Shown here piece after piece: positions 43,514 through 51,491 of a stretch of DNA of 56,523 nucleotides. Below the pieces are notes generated by a model. The model saw only the letters and a program-made list of their open reading frames with translations, ran no database searches and had not been told where the DNA came from. How positions within the stretch are numbered: position 1 is the stretch's first letter; each line of letters opens with the position of its first letter. A program made the position numbers and the translations under genes. Source of the DNA: Marinibacterium sp. (GTDB lineage Bacteria; Pseudomonadota; Alphaproteobacteria; Rhodobacterales; Rhodobacteraceae); NCBI GenBank assembly GCA_025800215.1, contig JAOXSC010000027.1:1-56523 (forward strand), written 5' to 3'.

Positions 43514-44806
43514 ATGACCGACCATACCGTCACGACCCCCAAGGTCCGACGCAACATTTTTGAAACGCTTGAAATCGACACCCGCCTGCTGGGCATGATC
43601 GGCGCCTTCATGCTGCTGTGCCTCGGCTTCGATCTGATCACCGATGGGCGCTTTCTGACCGCACGCAACATCTTCAACCTCACGATCCAGACCGTGTCGG
43701 TGGCGATCATGGCCACGGGGATGGTGTTCATCATCGTCACCCGCCATATCGACCTGTCGGTGGGATCGCTGCTGGCGACCTGTTCGGCGGTGATGGCGGT
43801 GACCCAGACGCAGATCCTGCCCGAGATGCTGGGGCTGGGGCTGAACCACCCGATGACCTGGGTGATCACGATCTTTGTGGGCCTGCTGACGGGCACGCTG
43901 ATCGGTGCCTTTCAGGGCTGGCTGGTGGGCTATCTGACGATCCCGGCCTTCATCGTCACGCTGGGGGGCCTGTTGGTGTGGCGCAACGTGGCCTGGTATC
44001 TGACCGATGGTCAGACCATCGGTCCGCTGGACAGCACCTTCATGATCTTTGGCGGCATCAACGGCACGCTCGGGGCCAGCTGGTCCTGGATCATCGGCGG
44101 GCTGGGCGCCATCGCGGCGGTGGCTGCGATCCTGACCGCGCGTCGCAACAAGGCGCGCCATGGTTTTTCCGTCAAACCGCTCTGGGCCGAGGCGCTGTTG
44201 TCGGCCATCGTGACGGGCGGGATCCTGGGCTTTGTGTGGATCCTCAACAGCTATCAGATCCCGGTGCGCCGCCTGCAGCGCATGTTCGAAGCGAAGGGCG
44301 AGGTCATGCCGGAGGGCTTCACCGCCGCCTACGGGCTGCCGATTTCGGTGCTGATCCTGATCGCGGTTGCGGTGGTGATGACGATCATCGCGCGACGCAC
44401 GCGGCTGGGGCGCTATATCTTTGCCACCGGCGGCAACCCGGACGCGGCCGAGCTGTCGGGCATCAACACGCGCCTGCTGACGGTCAAGGTCTTCGCGATG
44501 ATGGGCGCGCTCTGTGCGCTGTCGGCGGTGGTCGCGTCGGCGCGGCTGGCCAACCATTCCAATGACATCGGCACACTCGACGAATTGCGGGTGATCGCAG
44601 CAGCGGTGATCGGCGGCACCGCGCTGTCGGGGGGGCTGGGCACCATTCACGGGGCGATCCTGGGCGCGCTGATCATGCAGTCGCTGCAATCGGGCATGGC
44701 CATGGTCGGCGTTGACGCGCCGTTTCAGAACATCGTCGTGGGCATCGTGCTGGTGGCAGCCGTGCTGATCGACATCATCTATCGCAAACGCACGGGGGCA
44801 AAATGA
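43514..44806 (+). CDS. xylH: Xylose ABC transporter permease
   Basis: A 430-residue inner-membrane permease of the sugar (RbsC/XylH) family with about ten hydrophobic helices. Family landmarks are [72 protein letters not shown] and [20 protein letters not shown]. The approximately 60-residue central insertion ([18 protein letters not shown] onward) is typical of XylH as opposed to RbsC. It starts 92 bases after xylF and overlaps xylG as ATGA. Confidence 0.93.
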   Translation: MTDHTVTTPKVRRNIFETLEIDTRLLGMIGAFMLLCLGFDLITDGRFLTARNIFNLTIQTVSVAIMATGMVFIIVTRHIDLSVGSLLATCSAVMAVTQTQILPEMLGLGLNHPMTWVITIFVGLLTGTLIGAFQGWLVGYLTIPAFIVTLGGLLVWRNVAWYLTDGQTIGPLDSTFMIFGGINGTLGASWSWIIGGLGAIAAVAAILTARRNKARHGFSVKPLWAEALLSAIVTGGILGFVWILNSYQIPVRRLQRMFEAKGEVMPEGFTAAYGLPISVLILIAVAVVMTIIARRTRLGRYIFATGGNPDAAELSGINTRLLTVKVFAMMGALCALSAVVASARLANHSNDIGTLDELRVIAAAVIGGTALSGGLGTIHGAILGALIMQSLQSGMAMVGVDAPFQNIVVGIVLVAAVLIDIIYRKRTGAK

Positions 44807-45564
44807 TGACGGACCAGACACCTTTGGTCGAGATGCGCGACATCTGCATCTCATTCGGTGGCGTGCATGCGGTGGATCATGTGAGCGTCGATCTGCATCC
44901 GGGCGAAGTTGTGGGCCTGCTGGGCCACAACGGGGCGGGCAAATCGACGCTGATCAAGATCCTGTCGGGCGCCTATCAGATGGACAGCGGCGAGATCCGC
45001 ATCAACGGCACGCGGGCCGAGATCCGCAATCCCCGCGATGCCCGCGCCTACAACATCGAAACGATCTACCAGACGCTGGCGCTCGCCGATAATCTGGATG
45101 CGGCATCGAACCTGTTTCTGGGTCGCGAGCTGGTGACGCCTCTGGGCTTTGTCGACGAAGACGCGATGGAGGCCGAATGCCGCAAGATCATGGCCCGGCT
45201 GAACCCGAACTTCAAAAAGTTCAACGAACCGGTGTCGGCCCTGTCGGGCGGGCAGCGCCAGTCGGTGGCGATTGCGCGGGCGGTCTATTTCAACGCACGC
45301 ATCCTGATCATGGATGAACCCACCGCAGCGCTTGGGCCGCATGAAACCCAGATGGTGTCCGAACTGATCCAGCAGCTCAAATCCGAAGGCATCGGCATTT
45401 TTCTGATCAGCCATGACATTCATGACGTGATGGAGCTGTGCGACCGCGCCAGCGTGATGAAGAACGGCAAGTTGGTGGGCACGGTGGATGTGGCCGACGT
45501 TACCGATGATGACTTGCTTGGCATGATCATTCTGGGCAAACACCCGCATGACAGCGCAACCTGA
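44803..45564 (+). CDS. xylG: Sugar ABC transporter ATPase, single-domain XylG
   Basis: A 253-residue ABC ATPase with Walker [10 protein letters not shown], signature LSGGQRQS, Walker [12 protein letters not shown] and the switch His in FLISHD. E. coli XylG has two fused ATPase modules (about 510 residues), whereas this protein has one, so two copies should assemble as a homodimer. It overlaps xylH by four bases and directly precedes glk. Assignment as XylG is from the operon; a general sugar ATPase shared with other permeases is the alternative. Confidence 0.9.
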   Translation: MMTDQTPLVEMRDICISFGGVHAVDHVSVDLHPGEVVGLLGHNGAGKSTLIKILSGAYQMDSGEIRINGTRAEIRNPRDARAYNIETIYQTLALADNLDAASNLFLGRELVTPLGFVDEDAMEAECRKIMARLNPNFKKFNEPVSALSGGQRQSVAIARAVYFNARILIMDEPTAALGPHETQMVSELIQQLKSEGIGIFLISHDIHDVMELCDRASVMKNGKLVGTVDVADVTDDDLLGMIILGKHPHDSAT

Positions 45565-45584
45565 GAGCGAGGCGAGGGACAGCG

Positions 45585-46541
45585 ATGGCTATTCTGGTTG
45601 CCGATGTGGGGGGGACCAATTCCCGTCTGGCGCTGGCCGGGCCAGGGGGGCGGCTGATTTCGCAGCCCCAGCGGTTCCGCAACGATGATCATGCCGATTT
45701 CCTGAGCGTCGCACGGGCCTTTCGCGCGGCCGAACCGGGCGCGCGGCTGACCGGGGCCTGCATTGCCATTGCCGGGCCGGTCTCGGGCGAAACCGCCCGG
45801 CTGACCAACCGGGACTGGCAGTTCGACCGCGCCCAGATCGGCGCGGGTCTGGATCTGCGGGGGGCGACAGGCGGGGCAGGCGGGGTGCGCCTGATCAATG
45901 ACATCGTGGCCCTGGGCTATTGTCTGGGGGCGCTGCAAAAGGGCCAGTCGGTGCCGCTGCGTGCGGGCCGCGCGCGTCCGCGCGGTCAGCGGCTGGTCAT
46001 GGGCATGGGCACCGGCACCAATATCTGCGCGGTGCAGGATGTGGCGGGGCGGGTTGCGGTGCTTGAGGCCGAACTGGGCCATGCGCGCCTGCCCATTGAC
46101 GTGATCGCCCCGCTGGGCGAGGCCATTGGCGATGAAACCCGGCGTTTTGGATCCATCGAAGCGCTGTTTTCGGGGCGCGGGCTGGTGGCGCTGCATGTGG
46201 CCCGCGGCGGCCCTGCGGGGCTGAGCGCGCATGAGATCGTGCAGGACGCACAGGCAGACCGGGCCTCGGACGCGGCGGCGACGCTGGATCTGATGGCCTA
46301 TCTGACGGGGTGCCTCACGCAAGAGCTGTTCTATTATTACATGCCCACCGGCGGCATCTATTTTGCTGGCAGCGTGGCGCGATCGGTCCTGTCGGGGGCG
46401 GGGCGCGATCGGTTTGCGGCGGGTCTGGCGCGGCAGGGGGCGCTTGCGGATCGGCTTGACATGGCCCCGGTGCATCTGATCCTGGAAGACACGGCCGCGC
46501 TGGCGGGCTGTGCCCATGCAAGTACGGAGCTCGACCCATGA
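45585..46541 (+). CDS. glk: Glucokinase
   Basis: A 318-residue Glk-family hexokinase that phosphorylates glucose to glucose-6-phosphate. The N-terminal VADVGGTNSRLAL is the phosphate-binding loop, with AIAGPVSG, a catalytic LINDIVALGY and MGMGTGTNI; E. coli Glk has slightly different residues at some of these positions. C-terminal YFAGSVARS also fits. It is 20 bases after xylG and overlaps the DUF3572 start. Its presence suggests that the transporter may also carry glucose. Confidence 0.88.
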   Translation: MAILVADVGGTNSRLALAGPGGRLISQPQRFRNDDHADFLSVARAFRAAEPGARLTGACIAIAGPVSGETARLTNRDWQFDRAQIGAGLDLRGATGGAGGVRLINDIVALGYCLGALQKGQSVPLRAGRARPRGQRLVMGMGTGTNICAVQDVAGRVAVLEAELGHARLPIDVIAPLGEAIGDETRRFGSIEALFSGRGLVALHVARGGPAGLSAHEIVQDAQADRASDAAATLDLMAYLTGCLTQELFYYYMPTGGIYFAGSVARSVLSGAGRDRFAAGLARQGALADRLDMAPVHLILEDTAALAGCAHASTELDP

Positions 46542-46825
46542 CCCCACTGTCCCCTGACCGCGCCGAAACGCTGGCCCTGCAGGTGCTGGCCTGGGTTCTG
46601 GGCAATGATGATCTTCTGCCGGTCTTCATGGGCTCGACCGGCGCGCATGAAGGGGATCTGCGCGCCCGTGCGGGGGATCCGGTTTTCCTTGCTGCGGTGC
46701 TGGATTTCCTGTTGATGGACGATGCCTGGGTGATGGGGTTCTGCCAGAGCGTGGGCGCGGAATTCGATCTGCCCATGCGGGCGCGCGCCGGGCTGCCCGG
46801 CGGTGATGTGATACACTGGACCTGA
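46538..46825 (+). CDS. DUF3572 family protein
   Basis: A 95-residue, acidic, soluble protein that matches the DUF3572 family: ALQVLAWVLGNDDLLPVFMGSTG, then VLDFLLMDDAWVMGFC. Function is unknown; the family is largely restricted to alphaproteobacteria. It overlaps glk by four bases and precedes the HAD gene by eight bases, so it is translated with the sugar genes. Confidence 0.85.
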   Translation: MTPLSPDRAETLALQVLAWVLGNDDLLPVFMGSTGAHEGDLRARAGDPVFLAAVLDFLLMDDAWVMGFCQSVGAEFDLPMRARAGLPGGDVIHWT

Positions 46826-46833
46826 AGACGGAC

Positions 46834-47553
46834 ATGACACCTGGCACGATGACCCCGGCGCGGGATGTGGGCGCGATCCTGTTTGACAAGGATGGCACGC
46901 TGTTTGACTTCGGCGGCACCTGGAATGCCTTTGGCGCAGCGGTGATCGCCGAACTTTCCGGCGGCGATGCCGCGCTGGCGCAGGCGATGGGGCAGGCGGC
47001 GCGCTATGATCTGGCGACCTCGGCCTTTTTGCCCGACAGCCCGATCATTGCGGGTACCAATCGCGAAGCCGCCGAATTGCTGGCCAGTGCGCTGCCCGAT
47101 GCCGATGTGGATGCGGTCGAGCTGCGGCTGATCCACCATGCCGCCCGCGCGCCGCTGGTCGAAGCCGCGCCGCTGGCCGATCTGCTGGTTGAACTGGGCG
47201 CACGTGGGCTGGCGCTTGGGGTCATGACGAATGACGCCGAAGAGGCCGCGCATGCGCATCTGGATGCGGTGGGGATCCGGGCGGCCTTTGACTTTGTGGC
47301 AGGCTTTGACAGCGGCTATGGCGCGAAACCCGATCCTGACCCGCTGCTGGCATTCTGCCGCCATGTGGGGCACGATCCGGCGCGGTCGGTGATGGTGGGC
47401 GACAGCACCCATGACCTGATCGCCGGGCGTGCGGCGGGCATGCAGACGGTGGGGGTGCTCACCGGGATGGCGGGCGCCGATGTGCTCGCACCGCATGCCG
47501 ATGTGGTTCTGCCCGACATCGGTCATCTGCCGGGCTGGCTGGGCACCGGCTGA
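46834..47553 (+). CDS. HAD-family hydrolase (phosphoglycolate phosphatase-like)
   Basis: A 239-residue HAD phosphatase. Motif I is DKDGTLFD with the nucleophile Asp; motif II is VMTND; motif III Lys lies in AKPDPDP; motif IV is MVGDSTHDL. The cap is a helical C1 type. Such enzymes remove phosphate from small sugar phosphates or phosphoglycolate, and the operon context favours a sugar-phosphate substrate. ATG 46834 or 46849 may be used. It is the last gene of the xylF run. Confidence 0.88.
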   Translation: MTPGTMTPARDVGAILFDKDGTLFDFGGTWNAFGAAVIAELSGGDAALAQAMGQAARYDLATSAFLPDSPIIAGTNREAAELLASALPDADVDAVELRLIHHAARAPLVEAAPLADLLVELGARGLALGVMTNDAEEAAHAHLDAVGIRAAFDFVAGFDSGYGAKPDPDPLLAFCRHVGHDPARSVMVGDSTHDLIAGRAAGMQTVGVLTGMAGADVLAPHADVVLPDIGHLPGWLGTG

Positions 47554-47668
47554 TCGGCGCCGGTCTCCGGCATTTCATCACGAAAAAACGACAGGATCCG
47601 TCGCGAACAGAGCGGCGGGGCCGATGTGATTGTCCTCTGCTGGGGTTCAGACAGCGGAGGAGACCTGG

Positions 47669-49228
47669 ATGGCACAGGCAGAGCAGCGCAGGCGGCGCAG
47701 TGGCGGACGGGCTGGCAACGCGGCCCGGCGCGGCGGCAAGGTGATCGAGCAGATGCCCTGGCGGATCCCGGTCAATGTCGACCGGCCCACCGAGCCGCTG
47801 GATGGCGACGGTGTGGCGGCGATCCATGCGGGCGCGATGCATATCCTGGAAGAGATCGGGATCCGCATCCTCAATGCCGAAGCGCTTGCGATCTACCGCG
47901 ACGCGGGCTGCATCATCCGTGACGACATCGTGTTCATGGGCCGTGACTGGATCATGGAGATGATCGCCAAGGCGCCATCGCAATTCGACATCACCCCGCG
48001 CAACCCCGATCGCCGCATCACGGTGGGCGGGCGGCACATCCTGTTTGGCAATGTGTCGTCGCCGCCCAATTACTATGATCTGGAATTGGGCAAGAAAGTG
48101 TCGGGCACCCGCGCGCAGTGTCAGGATCTGCTGAAGCTGACCCAGTATTTCAACTGCATCCATTTTGCCGGTGGCTATCCGGTGGAACCGGTGGATGTGC
48201 ACGCATCGGTGCGCCATCTGGATGTGGTCTATGACAAGCTGACGCTGACCGACAAGGTGATGCATGCCTATAGCCTCGGCCGCGAACGGGTCGAAGACGT
48301 GATGGAGATGGTGCGCATTGCAGGCGGGCTGGATCATGACGCATTCGATGCCACCCCGCGCATGTATACCAACATCAATTCGACCTCGCCGCTGAAGCAT
48401 GACGAACCGATGCTGGATGGCTGGATGCGTATGGCGCGGCGCGGGCAGGGGCTGGTCTGTACGCCGTTCACGCTGGCCGGGGCCATGGCGCCGGTGACCA
48501 TGGCCGGGGCGGTGGCGCAGTCGCTGGCCGAAGCGCTCAGCGCGATTGCGCTGGCGCAATATATCCGGCCCGGCGTGGCCTGCGTGATCGGAACCTTCAC
48601 GTCGAATGTGGACATGAAATCCGGCGCGCCCGCCTTTGGCACGCCCGAATATATGCGCGCCACCCAGATGACCGGGCAGATGGCGCGGTTCTACGGGTTG
48701 CCGATGCGGTCGTCGGGGGTCTGCGCGGCCAATGTGCCCGATGGTCAGGCCATGTGGGAAACCGGCCATTCGCTCTGGGCGGCGGTGCAATCGGGGACCA
48801 ACATGGTCTATCACGCGGCCGGGTGGCTCGAAGGGGGGCTGATCGCCTGTCCCGAGAAATTCGTGATGGATTGCGAGATCCTGCAGCAGATCCAGCGCTA
48901 TCTTGAGCCGGCAACCTTTGCCACCACGCCCGAAGACATCGCGCTGGATGCGGTGGCCGAGGTCGGCCATGACGGGCATTTCTTTGGCATCGACCACACG
49001 CAGGAGCGCTATACCTCCGCCTTTTACCAGCCCTATCTGAGCGACTGGAAGAATTTCGAAGCCTGGGAAGCGGCAGGTGGGATCTGGACCGCCGAGCGCG
49101 CGCACCGGCTTTTCAAAGAGATCGTGGCCCAGTTCGAAGCCCCCCCGATGGAGCCTGCAATTCGCGAAGAGCTGCAGGCCTTTGTCGCCAAACGTAAGGA
49201 AGAAGGCGGCGCTCCGACTGATTTCTAG
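47669..49228 (+). CDS. Trimethylamine methyltransferase (MttB) family protein, non-pyrrolysine
   Basis: A 519-residue MttB-superfamily enzyme. Family segments include HILEEIGIRILNAEAL, GGRHILFGNVSSPPNYYDLE, FCNIHFAGG-type region NCIHFAGGYPVEPVD and GMARFYGLPMRSSG-type region. The frame has no amber codon, so pyrrolysine is absent and the enzyme belongs to the large group represented by glycine betaine methyltransferase (MtgB). ATG 47669 follows GGAGGAG. No corrinoid protein (MttC) or activator gene is adjacent, although methyl transfer from quaternary amines requires a cobalamin partner. The carnitine genes elsewhere in the window would produce glycine betaine. The substrate is inferred only. 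Confidence 0.88.
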   Translation: MAQAEQRRRRSGGRAGNAARRGGKVIEQMPWRIPVNVDRPTEPLDGDGVAAIHAGAMHILEEIGIRILNAEALAIYRDAGCIIRDDIVFMGRDWIMEMIAKAPSQFDITPRNPDRRITVGGRHILFGNVSSPPNYYDLELGKKVSGTRAQCQDLLKLTQYFNCIHFAGGYPVEPVDVHASVRHLDVVYDKLTLTDKVMHAYSLGRERVEDVMEMVRIAGGLDHDAFDATPRMYTNINSTSPLKHDEPMLDGWMRMARRGQGLVCTPFTLAGAMAPVTMAGAVAQSLAEALSAIALAQYIRPGVACVIGTFTSNVDMKSGAPAFGTPEYMRATQMTGQMARFYGLPMRSSGVCAANVPDGQAMWETGHSLWAAVQSGTNMVYHAAGWLEGGLIACPEKFVMDCEILQQIQRYLEPATFATTPEDIALDAVAEVGHDGHFFGIDHTQERYTSAFYQPYLSDWKNFEAWEAAGGIWTAERAHRLFKEIVAQFEAPPMEPAIREELQAFVAKRKEEGGAPTDF

Positions 49229-49323
49229 ACGCATTTGATCAATTTGGCCCGTTTGCCTCCGGTGATCTTTGCCCTTTGTTAATATGATTGCGGCAAGTCT
49301 GGATCAGCGAACGGGGGTGTCAC

Positions 49324-49914
49324 GTGCACGGGTTGATCAACAGATCCATACAATCCTTTGTCTGCCAGACCTATGGGGACGATCTTTGGCGCCGGATCAT
49401 GCGGCACGCGGATCTGGGATATGACGAATTCGAATCGATGCTCAGTTATGAGGATGCGATCACCTATCAGGTGCTGGATCTGCTGGGCGCCGATCTATCG
49501 CGCGACCGCGATGACCTGCTTGAAGATCTGGGCACCTATCTGGTGTCACACCCCGAACTGGAAGGGCTGCGGCGCCTGCTGCGGTTCGCCGGCACCAGCT
49601 ATTCGGAATTTCTGCATTCGCTTGATGATCTGCCCGACCGCACGCGGCTGGCGGTGGCGGATCTGCATCTGCCCCGGATGGAGCTGCGCGAACATACGCC
49701 CGGCCAGTTCAGCCTGACCTGCTATCCCGGCATTCCGGGGTTCGGCCATGTGATCATGGGGGTTCTGCGGGCGATGGCGGATGATTACGGCGCGCTGGTG
49801 ATGCTGCAGCACGAGGGGCAGAAAGACGGGGTCGAGGTTCTGTCGATCGCACTGGTGGACATGCGCTTTGCCGAAGGGCGGCAATTCGATCTGGGTGCGG
49901 GGCTGGCATCATGA
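49324..49914 (+). CDS. H-NOX heme-nitric oxide/oxygen-binding sensor
   Basis: A 196-residue soluble heme sensor. The start is GTG at 49324 (protein begins MHGLINRSIQ, as H-NOX proteins do). The fold markers are LINRSIQSFVCQTYG and DLGTYLVSHPELEGLRRLL, with proximal heme ligand His98 in FLHSLDDLPDR. The heme-propionate motif Y-x-S-x-R is not intact: Tyr134 is followed by PGIPGF, and no Arg occurs there. No Tyr is seen in the distal position that stabilises O2, which I judge only by eye. It overlaps the HNOBA-GGDEF gene (ATGA), so NO is the likely ligand. Confidence 0.88.
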   Translation: MHGLINRSIQSFVCQTYGDDLWRRIMRHADLGYDEFESMLSYEDAITYQVLDLLGADLSRDRDDLLEDLGTYLVSHPELEGLRRLLRFAGTSYSEFLHSLDDLPDRTRLAVADLHLPRMELREHTPGQFSLTCYPGIPGFGHVIMGVLRAMADDYGALVMLQHEGQKDGVEVLSIALVDMRFAEGRQFDLGAGLAS

Positions 49915-50939
49915 CCGACACCCCCTGCAACGGCGCTGTGATCGCCAGCGATGAATTCTGCCGGGTGCTGAACCTTCTGTGCCCCATGCATGTGCTGCTG
50001 GATGCCACCGGGCATGTGGTTCAGGTCGGGCCGACGCTGCAGAAGCTGCGCCCCGACGCTCCGATGCAGGGGCGCCGTGTTCTGGAGCTGTTTGATCTGC
50101 AACGCCCGCGCCGGGTCAGTTCGATGGCGGATCTGCACGCGATTGCGGGGCAGAAACTGCATCTTGAGATGCGCGATGCCCCCCATACACGGCTCAAGGG
50201 CGTGCTGGCGCCGCTGCCATCGGGTGGGGGGGCGGTGATCAACCTGTCCTTTGGCATTTCGGTGCTGGATGCGGTGCGCGACTATGCGCTGACCAGCGCC
50301 GATTTCGCCGCCACCGATCTGACCATGGAAATGCTCTATCTGGTCGAGGCGAAATCCGCCGCGATGGAGGCGTCGCGCCAGCTCAACCAGCGCCTGCAGG
50401 GGGCCAAGATCGCCGCCGAAGAGCAGGCCTTTACCGACACGCTGACGGGGCTCAAGAACCGCCGCGCGCTGGATTACATCCTTGACCGGCTTTGCCATGA
50501 TCATGTGCCCTTTACGCTGATGCATCTCGATCTGGACTATTTCAAGGCGGTGAATGACACCCATGGTCACGCGGCGGGCGATCACGTGCTGCAGCAGGCC
50601 GCTCGTGCGATGCTGGGGCAGATCCGCAAGAATGACATCGTCGCGCGGGTGGGCGGTGATGAATTCATCCTGCTGCTGCTTGATCTTGATGATCGCGCGG
50701 TGCTCGACGGGATCGCCGAACGCGTGATTGGACGGATCGAAGAACCGGTGCCGTTCAACGGAAAAAGCTGCCGGATTTCGGCCTCGATCGGCATCGCTTT
50801 CTGGTCGCCCGAGGCGTGCCTGTCGCCTGCCGAGCTGATCGAACAGGCGGATATGGCGCTCTATGCGGCCAAGGATGCGGGCCGTGCTCAGCACCGTTTC
50901 TATGATTCGGGGGCGGGGGCCCAGACCGCTGCGGAATAG
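49911..50939 (+). CDS. HNOBA-GGDEF diguanylate cyclase
   Basis: A 342-residue protein with an N-terminal heme-NO-binding-associated (HNOBA) domain of about 160 residues (LCPMHVLLDATGHVVQVGPTLQKL, VINLSFGIS), a short coiled-coil linker, and a GGDEF domain (about 175-335). The active site is GGDEF and the I-site is RKND five residues earlier, so product inhibition is expected. The segment LTGLKNRRALDYIL opens the cyclase. Coupled by a 4-base overlap to H-NOX, it should make c-di-GMP under NO control. No EAL or HD-GYP phosphodiesterase domain is attached. Confidence 0.9.
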   Translation: MTDTPCNGAVIASDEFCRVLNLLCPMHVLLDATGHVVQVGPTLQKLRPDAPMQGRRVLELFDLQRPRRVSSMADLHAIAGQKLHLEMRDAPHTRLKGVLAPLPSGGGAVINLSFGISVLDAVRDYALTSADFAATDLTMEMLYLVEAKSAAMEASRQLNQRLQGAKIAAEEQAFTDTLTGLKNRRALDYILDRLCHDHVPFTLMHLDLDYFKAVNDTHGHAAGDHVLQQAARAMLGQIRKNDIVARVGGDEFILLLLDLDDRAVLDGIAERVIGRIEEPVPFNGKSCRISASIGIAFWSPEACLSPAELIEQADMALYAAKDAGRAQHRFYDSGAGAQTAAE

Positions 50940-51044
50940 CGCGGCGAAGGCGTATCCTCCGATCCGGTGGCGATCAGATCCGCACGGCGATCCCCTCGGA
51001 CCACGTCGCTCCGAACACGCGACACCCGCCGCCCGGTCAATGCG

Positions 51045-51491
51045 TCAGGCGCTGTGCGCGCAACGATTGGGCTTGATGTCGATCAGCGGTGTGCCGTCCA
51101 GACAATCCAGCCCGCGCACATGCAGCACCGCGTCTTCGCGACGCACAAGCTGCACCCGCGACAGGCCAAGCGGGTTGGGCCGCACCGGTGAACGCAGGGC
51201 AAATGTGCCGCGTGGCCCGTCCGCATGGCGCGGGGTCTGCACCAGCAGATCGCGCCGCGCCTGATGCAGCCAGTAGATCAGATCAAGATCGGCAAACCGC
51301 TCGATCCCGTCCAGCGCCTGTACCCATGGGGCAAAGACCACGACCCGGCAGACCGGCCCGTCCGATCGCCCCTGTCGGGGGCAGTCGGCCCGTTCGGTCC
51401 AGGGCGTGCGGATGCGCCCGATGAATTGCAGCCCGGCATCGGTGGCGTCGGGCGCGGGGCCTGCCAGCTCTCCGGGCCGGATCCCGGTCAT
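51045..51491 (-). CDS. trmO: TrmO-type tRNA methyltransferase (YaeB/TsaA fold)
   Basis: A 148-residue member of the TrmO family, SAM-dependent methylases that modify t6A37 in tRNA-Thr. The core is recognisable: GRIRTPWTERADCPRQG, ADLDLIYWLHQ, RGTFALRSPVRPNPLGLSRVQL and the late DCLDGTPLIDIKP. E. coli TrmO is longer because of an extra C-terminal domain that is missing here. ATG 51491 overlaps the stop of the glycosyltransferase gene as ATGA, so it is translationally coupled. Substrate assignment is by family. Confidence 0.88.
   Translation of the reverse strand: MTGIRPGELAGPAPDATDAGLQFIGRIRTPWTERADCPRQGRSDGPVCRVVVFAPWVQALDGIERFADLDLIYWLHQARRDLLVQTPRHADGPRGTFALRSPVRPNPLGLSRVQLVRREDAVLHVRGLDCLDGTPLIDIKPNRCAHSA

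Noticed and set aside
47669..49228. Possible pyrrolysine-containing MttB.
   Set aside because: The frame contains no internal TAG, so the enzyme is of the non-pyrrolysine type.
49235..49242. TTGATCAA before the H-NOX gene, which looks like an FNR/DNR-type site.
   Set aside because: The FNR/DNR consensus needs TTGAT-N4-ATCAA; here the halves are fused without the four-base spacer, so it is an ordinary 8-base palindrome.
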